Assembly (NCBI RefSeq): GCF_009765165.1
Contig: NZ_VLNU01000001.1
Coordinates: 1-64,000, forward strand
Length of the DNA stretch: 64,000 nt
Direction of reading: 5' to 3'
Source of the DNA: Lysobacter panacisoli
GTDB lineage: Bacteria > Pseudomonadota > Gammaproteobacteria > Xanthomonadales > Xanthomonadaceae
Shown here: one piece after another, positions 10,392 through 19,704 of the stretch
How positions within the stretch are numbered: the stretch's first letter is position 1
Layout: the number at the start of each line of letters is the position of its first letter
Made by a program: the position numbers and the translations under genes
Notes under the pieces: model-generated
What the model saw: only the letters and a program-made list of their open reading frames with translations
Databases searched by the model: none
Told to the model about the DNA's origin: nothing

Positions 10392-11084
10392 TCAACGCGA
10401 ACCGCCGCTCGGCGCAGGCTTTTCCACCTGGCTCACGCGCGCGCCTTGTCCGACATCGACGCGACCGCCCGCACTCCAGTCGACCAACGGCTGCATCCAC
10501 TCGGTGCGCGGCTCGTGGAACAGGGTCGCGCCATGCCCGGTGTTGAGCACCAGTTCCTGGCGTGCGCTCACCTTCGGCGACTCGCTCCACAGTGAACGGC
10601 AGGACAGCGAAGCGCTGTCCGCATCGTCGTGGATGCCCAGTACGCGGCCGCTCATGCGGAAGTTGTATTCGGACTTGAGGATCGGGTCGCACTGGCCGAG
10701 CAGCACATAGTTGACGTGCGAATTGGCAACGCGCGCGGACGTGAGCGTGGCGACCGCTGAACCGGTACCGGCGCCGACGACGTTGATTTCTTCCGGTGCG
10801 ACGCCCTTGGCGATCAGCGCGCGCACTTCCTTCTCGATGCGCTTGGCATAGGCCAGGCGATCCTCGCCGGCAGGCGCGAACGTGCTGACTTCGAAGCCTT
10901 CATCGCCGAGCGCCTTCACGATCGCGTCGTGGTCGACACCGGCTTCGCTGGAGGGCAGATAGATGAGGTGGGGCGTTCCGGCGATCACGGCGGAGCTTGC
11001 GCCCAGCAGCATCGTCGTTAGCAGGACTCGTGCCGGAACGGCGCGGGCAGGTGAATGCAGGCAAACCGGATTCATCGACTTCAT
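10392..11084 (-). CDS. Secreted alpha/beta-hydrolase-like protein lacking a nucleophile Ser
   Basis: A 230-residue protein with an N-terminal signal region (hydrophobic VLLTTMLLGASSAVIAG, probable cleavage near residue 36). The following LIYLPSSEAG, regular alternation of strands and helices, and C-terminal TGHGATLFH (His184 and His190) fit an alpha/beta hydrolase fold. At the place of the nucleophile elbow (G-x-S-x-G) it reads G104-A-G106-T-G108, so the catalytic Ser is replaced by Gly and hydrolase activity is doubtful. Start chosen at MKSMNP because GGAGG lies 7 to 11 bases upstream; the frame continues further up without a convincing start. Divergent from the VWA lipoprotein across 250 bases. 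Role unknown; possibly a binding rather than catalytic protein. Confidence 0.65.
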   Translation of the reverse strand: MKSMNPVCLHSPARAVPARVLLTTMLLGASSAVIAGTPHLIYLPSSEAGVDHDAIVKALGDEGFEVSTFAPAGEDRLAYAKRIEKEVRALIAKGVAPEEINVVGAGTGSAVATLTSARVANSHVNYVLLGQCDPILKSEYNFRMSGRVLGIHDDADSASLSCRSLWSESPKVSARQELVLNTGHGATLFHEPRTEWMQPLVDWSAGGRVDVGQGARVSQVEKPAPSGGSR

Positions 11085-11334
11085 GACAACCTCCAGCGAA
11101 TCGTCGAGGGGGAGAAGCGCAGGACCGCCGAGCGTGCAATCGATGCACGCATGTTCTTCCGCATCCCGCGCGGTTCGCCAGTTCGAAAGGTCACCACGAC
11201 TTTCGGGATACGTCTCAGTGATGCGTGTTCCGGGACAGCCGTTTCCATGACTTACGACAGGGTCCATCGCACGGGCTTAACCCCGTTGGCCACTGCCGCG
11301 CGTTCATCGATCCGACCCAACCCGGAGCCCACCG

Positions 11335-13116
11335 ATGAAGCGCACTACTGGCACGCAACTTGTCTCTGTCCTCGCATCCGCCGTCGTCGTCGCCCTCGCC
11401 GGCTGTTCGAGCACGCCGTCTTCCACGCAGGCGCAGGCAAAGGCACAGGCAAGGGCCGAGGCCCAGGCGGCGGCAGCGGCGGAGGCACGAACCCGAAGCG
11501 AGGCCAAGGCTGAGGCGGAGGCCGACGCCTACGCCGTGGCACGCGGCGATGCGGCGCGCGCGGCGGCAGCCTACGCCCCTGCGCCGGCCTCGCCGCCTCC
11601 GCCGCCCGCGCTGCACTCGATCAGCGTGACAGGCGCGATGGCGGCACCGATGCTGATGCGCCAGTCCGCACCGGCCAACACCGAGAAGTACGCGTCGCGC
11701 ACCGACAACCCCGTGCAACGCACGGCCGAGCAGCCGGCCTCGACCTTCTCCATCGACGTGGACACCGGCAGCTATGCGAACGTGCGTCGCATGCTCACGC
11801 AGGGCGAGCGTCCGCCCGCGGATGCGGTGCGCGCCGAGGAATTCATCAACTACTTCGACTACGGACATCCCGCGCCGACATCGCGCGAGGTCCCGTTCCG
11901 CGTGACCACCGAACTCGCGCCGGCTCCGTGGAATGCACAACGCCAGCTGTTGATGATCGGCATAAAGGGCTTCGACGCGCCCAAGGCGAACCTCGCGCCG
12001 GCGAACCTGGTGTTCCTGATCGACACGTCCGGTTCGATGGACGAGCCGGACAAACTGCCTCTGGTGAAGAGCGCGCTGCGCCAGCTGGTTCCGCAGCTGC
12101 GCGCGCAGGATCGCGTGTCGATGGTGGTCTATGCCGGCAGCGCGGGTCTCGTGCTGCCGCCGACGCCGGGCAATCGACACGGCGAGATCCTCGCGGCATT
12201 GGATCGCCTCGATGCCGGCGGCAGCACCAACGGCGGCGAAGGCATCGCGCTGGCCTATGCGATGGCGAAGCAGGCGTTCGTCGCCAACGGCGTGAACCGC
12301 GTGATCCTGGCCACCGACGGCGACTTCAACGTCGGCACGGTCGACCAGAACGCGCTGGAAACGATGGTCGCCGACCAGCGCAAATCGGGCATCGCGCTGA
12401 CCACGCTCGGCTTCGGTACCGGCAACTACAACGACGAGCTGTCGGAACGGCTGGCGGACGTCGGCGACGGCAACCACGCCTACATCGACAGCGTGCGCGA
12501 GGCGCGCAAGGTGCTGGTGCAGCAGATGGGCGGCACGCTGATGACCATCGCGCGTGACGTGAAGATCCAGCTCGAATTCAACCCGGCGCAGGTCGCCGAG
12601 TACCGGCTGATCGGTTACGAGAACCGCGTGCTGAACCGCGAAGACTTCGCCAACGACAAGGTCGATGCGGGCGACATCGGCGCGGGCCACCAGGTGACGG
12701 CGCTGTACGAGATCACGCCCGCTTCGTCTTCGGCGCAGCGCGTTGCGCCGCTGCGCTACGGCACCGTGCCCGCGACGCCGGCCGGCACCTCGAACGAGCT
12801 CGCGCACCTGCGCCTGCGCTACAAGCTTCCGGGCCAGGACAGCAGCCGCCTGATCGAGACGCCGGTGCTGGCTTCGCAGTTGCACGCCACGCCCGGCGAA
12901 GCCCTGCGTTTCGCCAGTGCTGTCGTCGGCTTCGCCGACATGCTGCGCGGCGGTTCGCGCATGGACGGATGGAGCTGGGACGCGATGATGCGCACCGCAC
13001 GCGACGCGCGCGGTAACGATCCGCGTGGCGAGCGCGCCGAGTTCGTGCAGTTGATGGAGATGGCGCGCGATCAGATCGACGGCGCGGACAGCACGCGCGT
13101 GGGCGTCGCCGAGTGA
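11335..13116 (+). CDS. VWA domain lipoprotein (YfbK-like, with vWF N-terminal and DUF3520-like domains)
   Basis: A 593-residue predicted lipoprotein: signal peptide with lipobox ALAGC (Cys24), then an Ala/Glu/Lys/Gln low-complexity stretch (~30-80) and a Pro-rich linker. Residues ~134-225 match the vWF N-terminal domain (STFSIDVDTGSYANVRRML). The VWA domain follows (~222-395) with an intact MIDAS motif starting DTSGSM at Asp230 and a later ATDGDFNVG. The last ~190 residues resemble DUF3520. Such proteins bind partners through a metal ion at the outer membrane or in the periplasm; their function is poorly known. Residues 93-101 (LHSISVTGA) resemble the LDxxxVTG motif that begins TonB-receptor plugs. 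It faces the hydrolase-like gene. Confidence 0.9.
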   Translation: MKRTTGTQLVSVLASAVVVALAGCSSTPSSTQAQAKAQARAEAQAAAAAEARTRSEAKAEAEADAYAVARGDAARAAAAYAPAPASPPPPPALHSISVTGAMAAPMLMRQSAPANTEKYASRTDNPVQRTAEQPASTFSIDVDTGSYANVRRMLTQGERPPADAVRAEEFINYFDYGHPAPTSREVPFRVTTELAPAPWNAQRQLLMIGIKGFDAPKANLAPANLVFLIDTSGSMDEPDKLPLVKSALRQLVPQLRAQDRVSMVVYAGSAGLVLPPTPGNRHGEILAALDRLDAGGSTNGGEGIALAYAMAKQAFVANGVNRVILATDGDFNVGTVDQNALETMVADQRKSGIALTTLGFGTGNYNDELSERLADVGDGNHAYIDSVREARKVLVQQMGGTLMTIARDVKIQLEFNPAQVAEYRLIGYENRVLNREDFANDKVDAGDIGAGHQVTALYEITPASSSAQRVAPLRYGTVPATPAGTSNELAHLRLRYKLPGQDSSRLIETPVLASQLHATPGEALRFASAVVGFADMLRGGSRMDGWSWDAMMRTARDARGNDPRGERAEFVQLMEMARDQIDGADSTRVGVAE

Positions 13117-13121
13117 ACCAC

Positions 13122-13154
13122 GACGACCGCCTGGCTTCGCGCCGGGCGGTCGTC
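13122..13154. terminator. Strong hairpin between convergent genes
   Basis: A stem of GACGACCGCC pairs with GGCGGTCGTC, extended by further inner pairs, immediately after the VWA gene and touching the stop codon of the convergent TPR-sulfotransferase. No T tract is present; it probably stops transcription from both sides. Confidence 0.5.
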
Positions 13155-14709
13155 AGTCGCGCAGGCGTTCGATCATCGGTTGCAGCCAGCGCTCGTACGG
13201 CGCCCACTTGGGCGTCTCGCGCACCTGGATGCGATCGCGCACCTGCACCGCGCTCGCGGTCACCACGCCGCGGCGCGACTGCATCTTCAGCATGGCCGGA
13301 TCGAACGGCAGTCCGCAGAACTCCGCCACGCGGCGCATCTGGCCTTCCGGATCGCGGGTGAGCGCGGCGTACTCGACATCGAGGATCCGACCCGGGAAGC
13401 GCTCGTGCCACGTCGCCATCAGCGCGCGGTAGCGATGGTGGTAATCGGCCAGCTCGACCGGATCGTAGCTGTAGGCGTTGGCTTCGGAGAACAGTTCGCG
13501 CAGGTTCGAGAAGCACGTCTCCACCGGATCGCGGACCATGTGCAGGATCTTCGCCTGCGGCAGCGCCTGCGCGATGAAGCCGGCATTGAGGAAGTTCGAC
13601 GGCAGCTTGTCGGTGAAGAAGCGCTGCTCGCCGCGGCGCCAGCGCGTGCCGTCGAGATAGCGCCGTCCCGCCGCGGCGAGGTCCGCCTGTCCTGCCCGCT
13701 CGGCGATGGTGCGGTCGATCACGCCACGGCAATGGTGGTCGGTGGCATGGCGCATGGCGCTGGTGAAGTCGTACAGCTCACCCAGCCCGCGCACCTGCGG
13801 ATGGCCGTCCAGCAGCTGTTCCAGCAGCGTCGTTCCGGAGCGATGCATGCCGACGATGAAGATCGGCGTCGCATCGTCCTCGTGGGCGATCGCTTCGCTA
13901 TCGCGCGGCCGGAAGTTGGACAGCGCATCGAACAGCGCCTTCGTGCTGGCGATTTCATACTGCATGCGCGAGCGCTTGGCCCGGCAGGCCAGCACCAGTG
14001 CTTCCCACGCTTCGTCATGGCGCTGCAGGTCGTCGAGTTCCTTGTGCAGCGCGAATCCGAGCAGCGCGACGTCTTCCGCACTGCGGCCCGGCCGCGCGAG
14101 CGCGCGACGGATCGCGTCGACGTGGTTGCGCTCCGGCGTCTGCCGGCGCACCCACGCCTGCAGCCAATAGCCCTGCGCGATCTCCGGCGCGCGGCGCAGG
14201 GCACGCGTGACGTCCATCTCGGCTTCTTCGAAACGCCCCAGATAGGTCAGCACCTGCGCCCGCGCGAGCAGCGTGGGCGGATAGTCGGGATCGCCGCGCC
14301 GGGCCTCGTCGAGGAACGCGATCGCGCGATCCGGCAGGTTGGCGTAACTGAGCTGCGCGCCGACGTGGATCAGCAGCGGGATCGGCATGCGCGACATCGG
14401 CTTGAGCCGCTCGATGCACGCCAGCATCGCTTCCATGTGGTTGAACGTGCGCAGGCGTGGAAGCAGTTCGAGTACCTGCTCCGGATCGCTCACGCCGGTA
14501 CGCGCAGCGGCCAGCGCGTAAGCCTCCGCGCGACGGTAGCTGCCGGCCAGCGAATGCAGGTAGGACAACTGCAGCAGGGTTTCGGCGTGTTGCGGCGCCA
14601 GCGCGAGGGCCTGCTCGCAGGCGGCTATGGCAGCGTTCCAGTCCTGCCGGGCGGCGTGCTCCTCGGCCTGAGAGAGCAGCGCGCGCACCGGCGCGGTCGT
14701 GTCGTTCAT
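13153..14709 (-). CDS. TPR-repeat sulfotransferase family protein (copy 1)
   Basis: A 518-residue protein in two parts. Residues ~1-260 are helical TPR-like repeats (for example WNAAIAACEQALALAPQHAE and FEEAEMDVTRALRRAPE). Residues ~275-518 form a sulfotransferase domain with the PAPS-binding loop IFIVGMHRSGTTLLEQLL and the second motif LHMVRDPVETCFSNL, where Arg and Ser would contact the 3'-phosphate. Family members move sulfate from PAPS to carbohydrates, peptides or lipids. No signal peptide is visible, so it is probably cytosolic. Its ATG overlaps the stop of the upstream paralogue (ATGA), so the two are translationally coupled. The acceptor is unknown. Confidence 0.88.
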   Translation of the reverse strand: MNDTTAPVRALLSQAEEHAARQDWNAAIAACEQALALAPQHAETLLQLSYLHSLAGSYRRAEAYALAAARTGVSDPEQVLELLPRLRTFNHMEAMLACIERLKPMSRMPIPLLIHVGAQLSYANLPDRAIAFLDEARRGDPDYPPTLLARAQVLTYLGRFEEAEMDVTRALRRAPEIAQGYWLQAWVRRQTPERNHVDAIRRALARPGRSAEDVALLGFALHKELDDLQRHDEAWEALVLACRAKRSRMQYEIASTKALFDALSNFRPRDSEAIAHEDDATPIFIVGMHRSGTTLLEQLLDGHPQVRGLGELYDFTSAMRHATDHHCRGVIDRTIAERAGQADLAAAGRRYLDGTRWRRGEQRFFTDKLPSNFLNAGFIAQALPQAKILHMVRDPVETCFSNLRELFSEANAYSYDPVELADYHHRYRALMATWHERFPGRILDVEYAALTRDPEGQMRRVAEFCGLPFDPAMLKMQSRRGVVTASAVQVRDRIQVRETPKWAPYERWLQPMIERLRD

Positions 14710-16301
14710 CGTTCCAGTCGGTCGATCAGCGGTTGCAGGTGCTGAGCGTAACGCTTCCACGCGCCGACGCCACGTCCGTGGATCCCCTCGCGCACCTGGC
14801 TGCTGCTCGCGGTGGCGACCGGCGCCTCATTGCGGGTGATCTCGTGCACGCCTTCCTGCGCGGGCAGTCCGACGAACTCCAGCACGGACGCGGCCGTGCC
14901 CTGCGGGTCGGCGACCAGCGCTTCGTAGTCGACGACCCGCACCGACGCAGGCGCGACCGCCTGCCAGTGCGCCATCCACGAGCGCGCGTGCCGGCAATGC
15001 TCGGCCACGTCGTCGAGCGCATAGCTGTAGGGATACGCGTCGCCCTGGAACAGCTCCTTCAGCGTGGAGAAGCACGCGTCCATCGGATCGCGGCGCAGGC
15101 ACAGGATGCGCGCCTGCGGCAGCGCCTGCAGGATCACCGGGATGTTGAAGAGGTTCTGCGGGTTCTTGTCGATCACGAACCGCACCGGCGGCGCGATCCG
15201 GCGCAGGCGCGCCATGTACAGCTGGCCGACGCGGCGCATGTCCAGCGACTGCAGCAGGTCGAGCTGGTCCGCCTGCAGCGCGGACTGGAAGAAGCGGCCG
15301 GAGGCCTCGCTGATCGCAGCGGGCAGGTCGTTGCGCTCGCCCAGCGAACGGGCCCAGCCGTGGTTGCCGACCACGCGATCGAGCAGCGTCGTGCCGGTAC
15401 GCGGCATGCCGACGATGAAGATCGGGATCGGGTCGGCATGCGGCTCGTCGGCGACCAGCGCGCCGGGACGCAGCGCGCGCAACGCGTCGAGACGCTCGGC
15501 TTCGACGCGCGGATCGTAGGACACACGCGAACGCATGATCGCCGCGCCCTGCGACAGGGCGTCCCACGCCTTGTCCACCTCGCCGGCCGCGTCGTATTCG
15601 CGGAACAGCGCATGGAACAGATGAGCCTGCTCGACGCTGCCGGCCGGATGATGCGACAGCGCGGTGCGGAGACGCTCGAGGCGCGCCAGCGGCGGCTGCG
15701 CTCGCGAATGCGTGGAGAGCGCCCAGTGGATGTCGGGCTGGTGCGGGGCCCGCGTCAATGCAGTCTCGTAGAGGCGCTGCGCGCCGTCGGCATCGCCGAG
15801 GTAGCGCAACACGTTGGCGCGGGTGAAGGCGAGCAACGGATGTCCCGGGACGCGCTGGTCCATCGCATCGAGGAAGCGCAGCGTGTCTTCGTAACGGCCG
15901 GCGAGCCACAGGTGCTGCGCCAGCGTCGGCGACTGCCGGATCACGTCGGGATCCGATCCGTCGGCGGAGAGGATGACCGACGCGACTTCGGTCTCCTCGG
16001 CGAATTCGAGCAGGCGCGCCGTGACGAAGGCGATATGGCGCGTGCTGGCATGCAGGCGCACCGCGTCGGCGGCCTGCAGTACGTGTTGTCTGGAAGGTTG
16101 ATAACGGCCCGCGAACTGCTCCATGCGCGACATGCGCAAGCGGGCCGGGACGTGCTGCGGATAGGTTGCCAGCAGGGTCTCGTAGAGCGCCCTCGCCTGC
16201 TCCGACTGGCCCGCCGCTTCGAGCTTCTGCGCCCGCTGCCAGAGTTCGGTGGAGGCGGCGGCTTCGGGATGCGGCGTCGGACCTTGCATGGCTGGATTCA
16301 T
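14706..16301 (-). CDS. TPR-repeat sulfotransferase family protein (copy 2)
   Basis: A 531-residue paralogue of the downstream gene with the same order: TPR-like helices (~15-275), then a sulfotransferase domain with PAPS loop IFIVGMPRTGTTLLDRVV and second motif ILCLRRDPMDACFSTL. Both end in a similar W-x-R-Y-x-x-x-L-Q-P-x-I tail (GAWKRYAQHLQPLIDRL here), supporting tandem duplication. It lies 70 bases downstream of the TonB-dependent receptor gene on the same strand, but a rho-independent terminator separates them, so it may have its own promoter or depend on read-through. Its 3' end overlaps the next gene by 4 bases. Acceptor unknown; surface glycan or peptide sulfation is plausible. Confidence 0.88.
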   Translation of the reverse strand: MNPAMQGPTPHPEAAASTELWQRAQKLEAAGQSEQARALYETLLATYPQHVPARLRMSRMEQFAGRYQPSRQHVLQAADAVRLHASTRHIAFVTARLLEFAEETEVASVILSADGSDPDVIRQSPTLAQHLWLAGRYEDTLRFLDAMDQRVPGHPLLAFTRANVLRYLGDADGAQRLYETALTRAPHQPDIHWALSTHSRAQPPLARLERLRTALSHHPAGSVEQAHLFHALFREYDAAGEVDKAWDALSQGAAIMRSRVSYDPRVEAERLDALRALRPGALVADEPHADPIPIFIVGMPRTGTTLLDRVVGNHGWARSLGERNDLPAAISEASGRFFQSALQADQLDLLQSLDMRRVGQLYMARLRRIAPPVRFVIDKNPQNLFNIPVILQALPQARILCLRRDPMDACFSTLKELFQGDAYPYSYALDDVAEHCRHARSWMAHWQAVAPASVRVVDYEALVADPQGTAASVLEFVGLPAQEGVHEITRNEAPVATASSSQVREGIHGRGVGAWKRYAQHLQPLIDRLER

Positions 16302-16320
16302 TTCACTGCGACCGGCTTTG

Positions 16321-16347
16321 AAAAAACGGCCGCCTTGCGGCGGCCGT
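16321..16347 (-). terminator. Rho-independent terminator of the TonB-dependent receptor gene
   Basis: Read on the minus strand, the stem GGCCGCC-type arms (ACGGCCGCC / GGCGGCCGT) with loop GCAA are followed by a run of six T residues. It lies 25 bases after the receptor stop codon. Confidence 0.85.
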
Positions 16348-16371
16348 GGAGAGAGTAATGAAGCGTGGTTC

Positions 16372-19300
16372 TCAGAAGTCGTACTGCACCATGAAGCGCA
16401 CCGAACGCGGCGCCTGGAAGCTGCGCGGCACCAGGTACGTGTTGAGCGGTGCGCCGGTCGTGGCGTCTTCGGCCACTTCGGTCACGCCCGTCACCTTCTG
16501 GTTGTCGAAGACGTTGAACACGTCCACCTTGAACTTCAGGCCCGGCGCCCAGTTCGGGAAATAGGCCACGTTCAGGTCGATCGAGTTCGTCCACGGCAGG
16601 CGGCCCGCGGTACCACGCGGCACGGCTTCCGCCGGACCGTCGGCGCCACCGGCTTCCGTCGTACCGCAACGGAAGAACGACGAGCCGTACGGGTGGATGT
16701 CGCCGTGGTACGGATACAGCACGCCCAGACAGTTGATCGGACGGCCCGACTGCACCAGCAGGTTGGCGCCGACCGACCACTCATCCGTGAACGAGTAGTT
16801 GCCGAACACCTTCAGGCTGTGGCGACGATCGTTCGGCAGGTAGCCGTAGGAGTCGACCGCCAGTTCCTTGTAGTCGAAGTCCTGCGTGACGCTGGTATCG
16901 GCCTGGCCGATGTCCGACTTCACGCCACCTTCGGTGTTGCCCTTGTTGTAGGCCAGCGTGTACGACGCCTGGAAGAAGTACTTGTCCCAGCTGCCGTCCC
17001 AGAACAGTTCCAGCGCCTTGTAGGTACGCTTGGCTTCCGGCGACAGAAGTGCGCCCGGAACCGTCGTGGCCTTCAGGGTGCCGTCGCCGTACAGGTCGGT
17101 CAGGAACACCGCGTCCGAACCCGGGTTGAACATGCGGCAGTACGGGAAGCCCGCGCTCGGCAGGGCGGCGGCGTTACCGGCGCTGTCGTACCAGGTCAGG
17201 TCGTCCTCGTCGAAGGTGAAGCCTTCGATGGCCATGATCGGCGTGTAGTCGCAGTTGTCGTCGATCGCCGCCTTCAGCTTGCGGTAGATACCACGCGCAC
17301 CGATGTTCTGGTGCTCGGTCATCGACATCTGGAAGCCGAGGATGTACTCGTCCTGGTACATCGGATCGAGGTTCTGCGATGCGATGGTGTCCGCCACCTT
17401 CGGCTCGCCGAACTCGCCGTTGATGTAGGACAGCGCGCCCGTCCCGAACAGGCCCGTCGGAGCACCGGTGACCGGATCCACGCCCGTGAAGCGCGAGGTC
17501 TGGCGGGTGAACAGCGACGCGGAGGCGCCACGCACGGCCACGCTCGGCGTGAGCGGAAGCGCGTAGCGACCGGCGTTACCGTAGACCTTGAACGACGAAT
17601 CGCCGTTCACGTCCCACGAGAAGCCCAGGCGCGGAGCGAACTGGTTCTCGATCTTGACGTAGGTCTCGCCCTGGCCGTTCTTGTTCTCGAAGGTATCCCA
17701 ACGAGCACCGATGTACGCCAGGAAGGTGTCCGTCACCTGCCAGTTGTCCTCGATGTAGAACGCTTCCTGGTTGACCTCGACGGTCGCACCCTGGTTGACG
17801 ATCTGCTCGCGGACGACGTCGAAGTCGTCGGTGGTGTTCGCCGTGCGGTCCGGACCGTTGTTGGTCGAGTAGCGCCAGATGCGGCCGCCTTCGATCGAGG
17901 TACCGGCGATGGACTCGTAGTCGTCACGGTCGTAGCCGAAGCCCAGCGCGTGGTCGCCCACCTGCCAGTCGAGGTCGAGGCGGAACTGGTTGCGCTCGTC
18001 ACCCGAGTCGATGCGATCGATCGAACCACCGGTGATGTTGCACGAGCTCGCGTAGACGCCGGTGACGGAGGTGCGATAGCCCGGACGCACGTCGGTGATG
18101 ACCGGGCAGCCCGATGCCGGCTGGTCCAGGTCGCCGCCGTATTCCACGTTCACGCCAGACGCCGTCTTCAGGCGACGCGAACGCGAGAATTCGCTGTAAC
18201 CGTACATGGCCGACAGGGTGAAGGAGTCGGTCAGGTAGCCGGTGTAGCGGGCGATGTAGTTCTCGCCGCCGTTCTCGGTGTACGAGGTACCCACCAGCGG
18301 ACCGCGATTCACCTGGCCCACCGTGTTGAGGTAGGAGGCCGTCGTGGTGGTGCGCTTGTCCGACAGGGTCGTGAACTCGAGCTTGTTGGCGTCGTTGATG
18401 TTCCAGTCCAACTTCACGAGGTAGGTCGGGTCACCCTTCTCGGACTCGTGGTTGTTGGTACGCGAAACGACCGAGCCCCAGTAGTCCTGCTCCACTTCGC
18501 TGTACGACAGCATGCCGTATGCGAACAGCGTGTCCTTGATCAGCGCGCCGCTGGCCCAGATCGAGGTGCTGTAGCCGCCCAGCGTGTCTTCCGAGTTGTC
18601 CTGGCGCAGCTTGCCCAGGTCGCCCGGCACGAGCGGGTTGGCGTAGTAGGTGTTCTCGACTTCGGCACGCAGCGAATCCGGCGACCAGAACACGTTGCCA
18701 CCGGCCGTGAATTCGTTGGTACCGCGCTTGGACACCATGTTGACCACGCCGCCCAGCGAACGGCCGAACTCGGCGCCGTAGCCGCCGGTCTTGACCTGCT
18801 GTTCGGCCACCGCTTCGTACGGAACCTGAGCGAAGTTCAGGCTGCGGAACGAGTTGGTGATGTTGAAGCCGTTGAGGTAGTACTGGTTCTCGGCGACCGA
18901 GGAACCACCGAACGACGCCAGGTTGCCGAACGCGGTATCGCCGCGGACGGTACCCGGTGCCAGCAGCGCGACCGAGGTGGCGTCACGCAGCACCGGGATC
19001 TTGGCGATCTGGGCGGCGGTCAGGATGGTGGTCGACTCCACCGAGGACACGTCGATCGGGTTGACGACCTGCGCACCCGTCACGACGACGCTGTCCAGCG
19101 TGGTCGCACCGGCCGAGGAAGCGCTGGTGAAGTTCACCGGCGTACCCGTACCGAGGTTGACGGACACTTCGCGCACGGCGGAGGTGCCGTCGGCGCGTTG
19201 CAGGGTGATGCGGTAGCTGCCCGGCTGCAGCTGCGGCACGCGGTAGCTGCCATCGGCACCAACGGCGACTTCACGACGGAAGCCCGTAGCGGCGTTTTCG

Positions 19301-19443
19301 ACAACGACGGTCTCCCCAGCCGTCGCTTGGCCGAACACGGTACCGCTGGCCGACTGGGCATGTACGCCCGAGGCAAAGCACAGACCCAGCGCCACGGTAA
19401 GGGCACTGCGCCGCATGTTGCGGTTCAGAGTTGAACGCTTCAC
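16372..19443 (-). CDS. TonB-dependent receptor, Oar-like, with N-terminal carboxypeptidase-regulatory-like domain
   Basis: A 1023-residue outer-membrane protein. It has a signal peptide ending near VHAQ (residue ~30), a Cna-B/carboxypeptidase regulatory-like beta domain (~31-110, with GSYRVPQLQPGSYRITL), then the plug starting at TLDSVVVTG (115-123) with the AEFGRSLGGVVNMVSKRG segment. A large beta-barrel follows and ends in Phe (RFMVQYDF), as outer-membrane barrels do. The layout matches the Oar family of Xanthomonadaceae and Myxococcus, which import large substrates or serve adhesion and protein export; the substrate is not predictable. GTG start with GGGGGA upstream. The 261-base leader is AT-rich on the promoter side. 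Confidence 0.93.
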   Translation of the reverse strand: MKRSTLNRNMRRSALTVALGLCFASGVHAQSASGTVFGQATAGETVVVENAATGFRREVAVGADGSYRVPQLQPGSYRITLQRADGTSAVREVSVNLGTGTPVNFTSASSAGATTLDSVVVTGAQVVNPIDVSSVESTTILTAAQIAKIPVLRDATSVALLAPGTVRGDTAFGNLASFGGSSVAENQYYLNGFNITNSFRSLNFAQVPYEAVAEQQVKTGGYGAEFGRSLGGVVNMVSKRGTNEFTAGGNVFWSPDSLRAEVENTYYANPLVPGDLGKLRQDNSEDTLGGYSTSIWASGALIKDTLFAYGMLSYSEVEQDYWGSVVSRTNNHESEKGDPTYLVKLDWNINDANKLEFTTLSDKRTTTTASYLNTVGQVNRGPLVGTSYTENGGENYIARYTGYLTDSFTLSAMYGYSEFSRSRRLKTASGVNVEYGGDLDQPASGCPVITDVRPGYRTSVTGVYASSCNITGGSIDRIDSGDERNQFRLDLDWQVGDHALGFGYDRDDYESIAGTSIEGGRIWRYSTNNGPDRTANTTDDFDVVREQIVNQGATVEVNQEAFYIEDNWQVTDTFLAYIGARWDTFENKNGQGETYVKIENQFAPRLGFSWDVNGDSSFKVYGNAGRYALPLTPSVAVRGASASLFTRQTSRFTGVDPVTGAPTGLFGTGALSYINGEFGEPKVADTIASQNLDPMYQDEYILGFQMSMTEHQNIGARGIYRKLKAAIDDNCDYTPIMAIEGFTFDEDDLTWYDSAGNAAALPSAGFPYCRMFNPGSDAVFLTDLYGDGTLKATTVPGALLSPEAKRTYKALELFWDGSWDKYFFQASYTLAYNKGNTEGGVKSDIGQADTSVTQDFDYKELAVDSYGYLPNDRRHSLKVFGNYSFTDEWSVGANLLVQSGRPINCLGVLYPYHGDIHPYGSSFFRCGTTEAGGADGPAEAVPRGTAGRLPWTNSIDLNVAYFPNWAPGLKFKVDVFNVFDNQKVTGVTEVAEDATTGAPLNTYLVPRSFQAPRSVRFMVQYDF

Positions 19444-19704
19444 TTTTCCCCCAATTCAGCAAATGGAATGCCCCAAAAGGAGCAAAGTGACCCTGACTTC
19501 CGGCAGGGGGCGGGGTCAACAGTCAGGTTGCATTCACGTTAATTTTTTATTGTTTTTGTGACTAACTTCACATTTTTAATGTGATTTTCACAGACAGTTC
19601 ATCCGGCTTTCACGATCAGATGGGACAACGCGACCTGCCCCTGCGCGTCACGAGGGGTGTCCGTATGGTCGGGTTTGAGGCGCCGCGAGCGGCGCCGAGG
19701 CTGT
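19444..19704. other. AT-rich intergenic leader upstream of the TonB receptor
   Basis: This 261-base gap separates the GGDEF-EAL gene end from the receptor start, both on the minus strand. Its middle (about 19530-19600) is strikingly AT-rich for this genome and holds the palindrome CACATT-TTT-AATGTG (19569-19583), adjoining TGTGATTTTCACA (19580-19592). It probably carries the receptor promoter and an operator, but I cannot assign a regulator. Confidence 0.5.

Noticed and set aside
11085..11267. N-terminal extension of the hydrolase-like protein
   Set aside because: A GGAGG-led ATG with a signal sequence lies at 11084; the extension has no such features.
16249..19434. 1061-codon plus-strand frame opposite the TonB receptor
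   Set aside because: It is antisense to a gene with a complete family layout, has His/Arg/Asp-rich shadow composition and no recognisable domain.
19580..19592. TGTGA-TTT-TCACA as a Clp/CRP operator
   Set aside because: The half-sites match, but the spacer is 3 instead of 6 bases; kept only as an AT-rich palindromic region.
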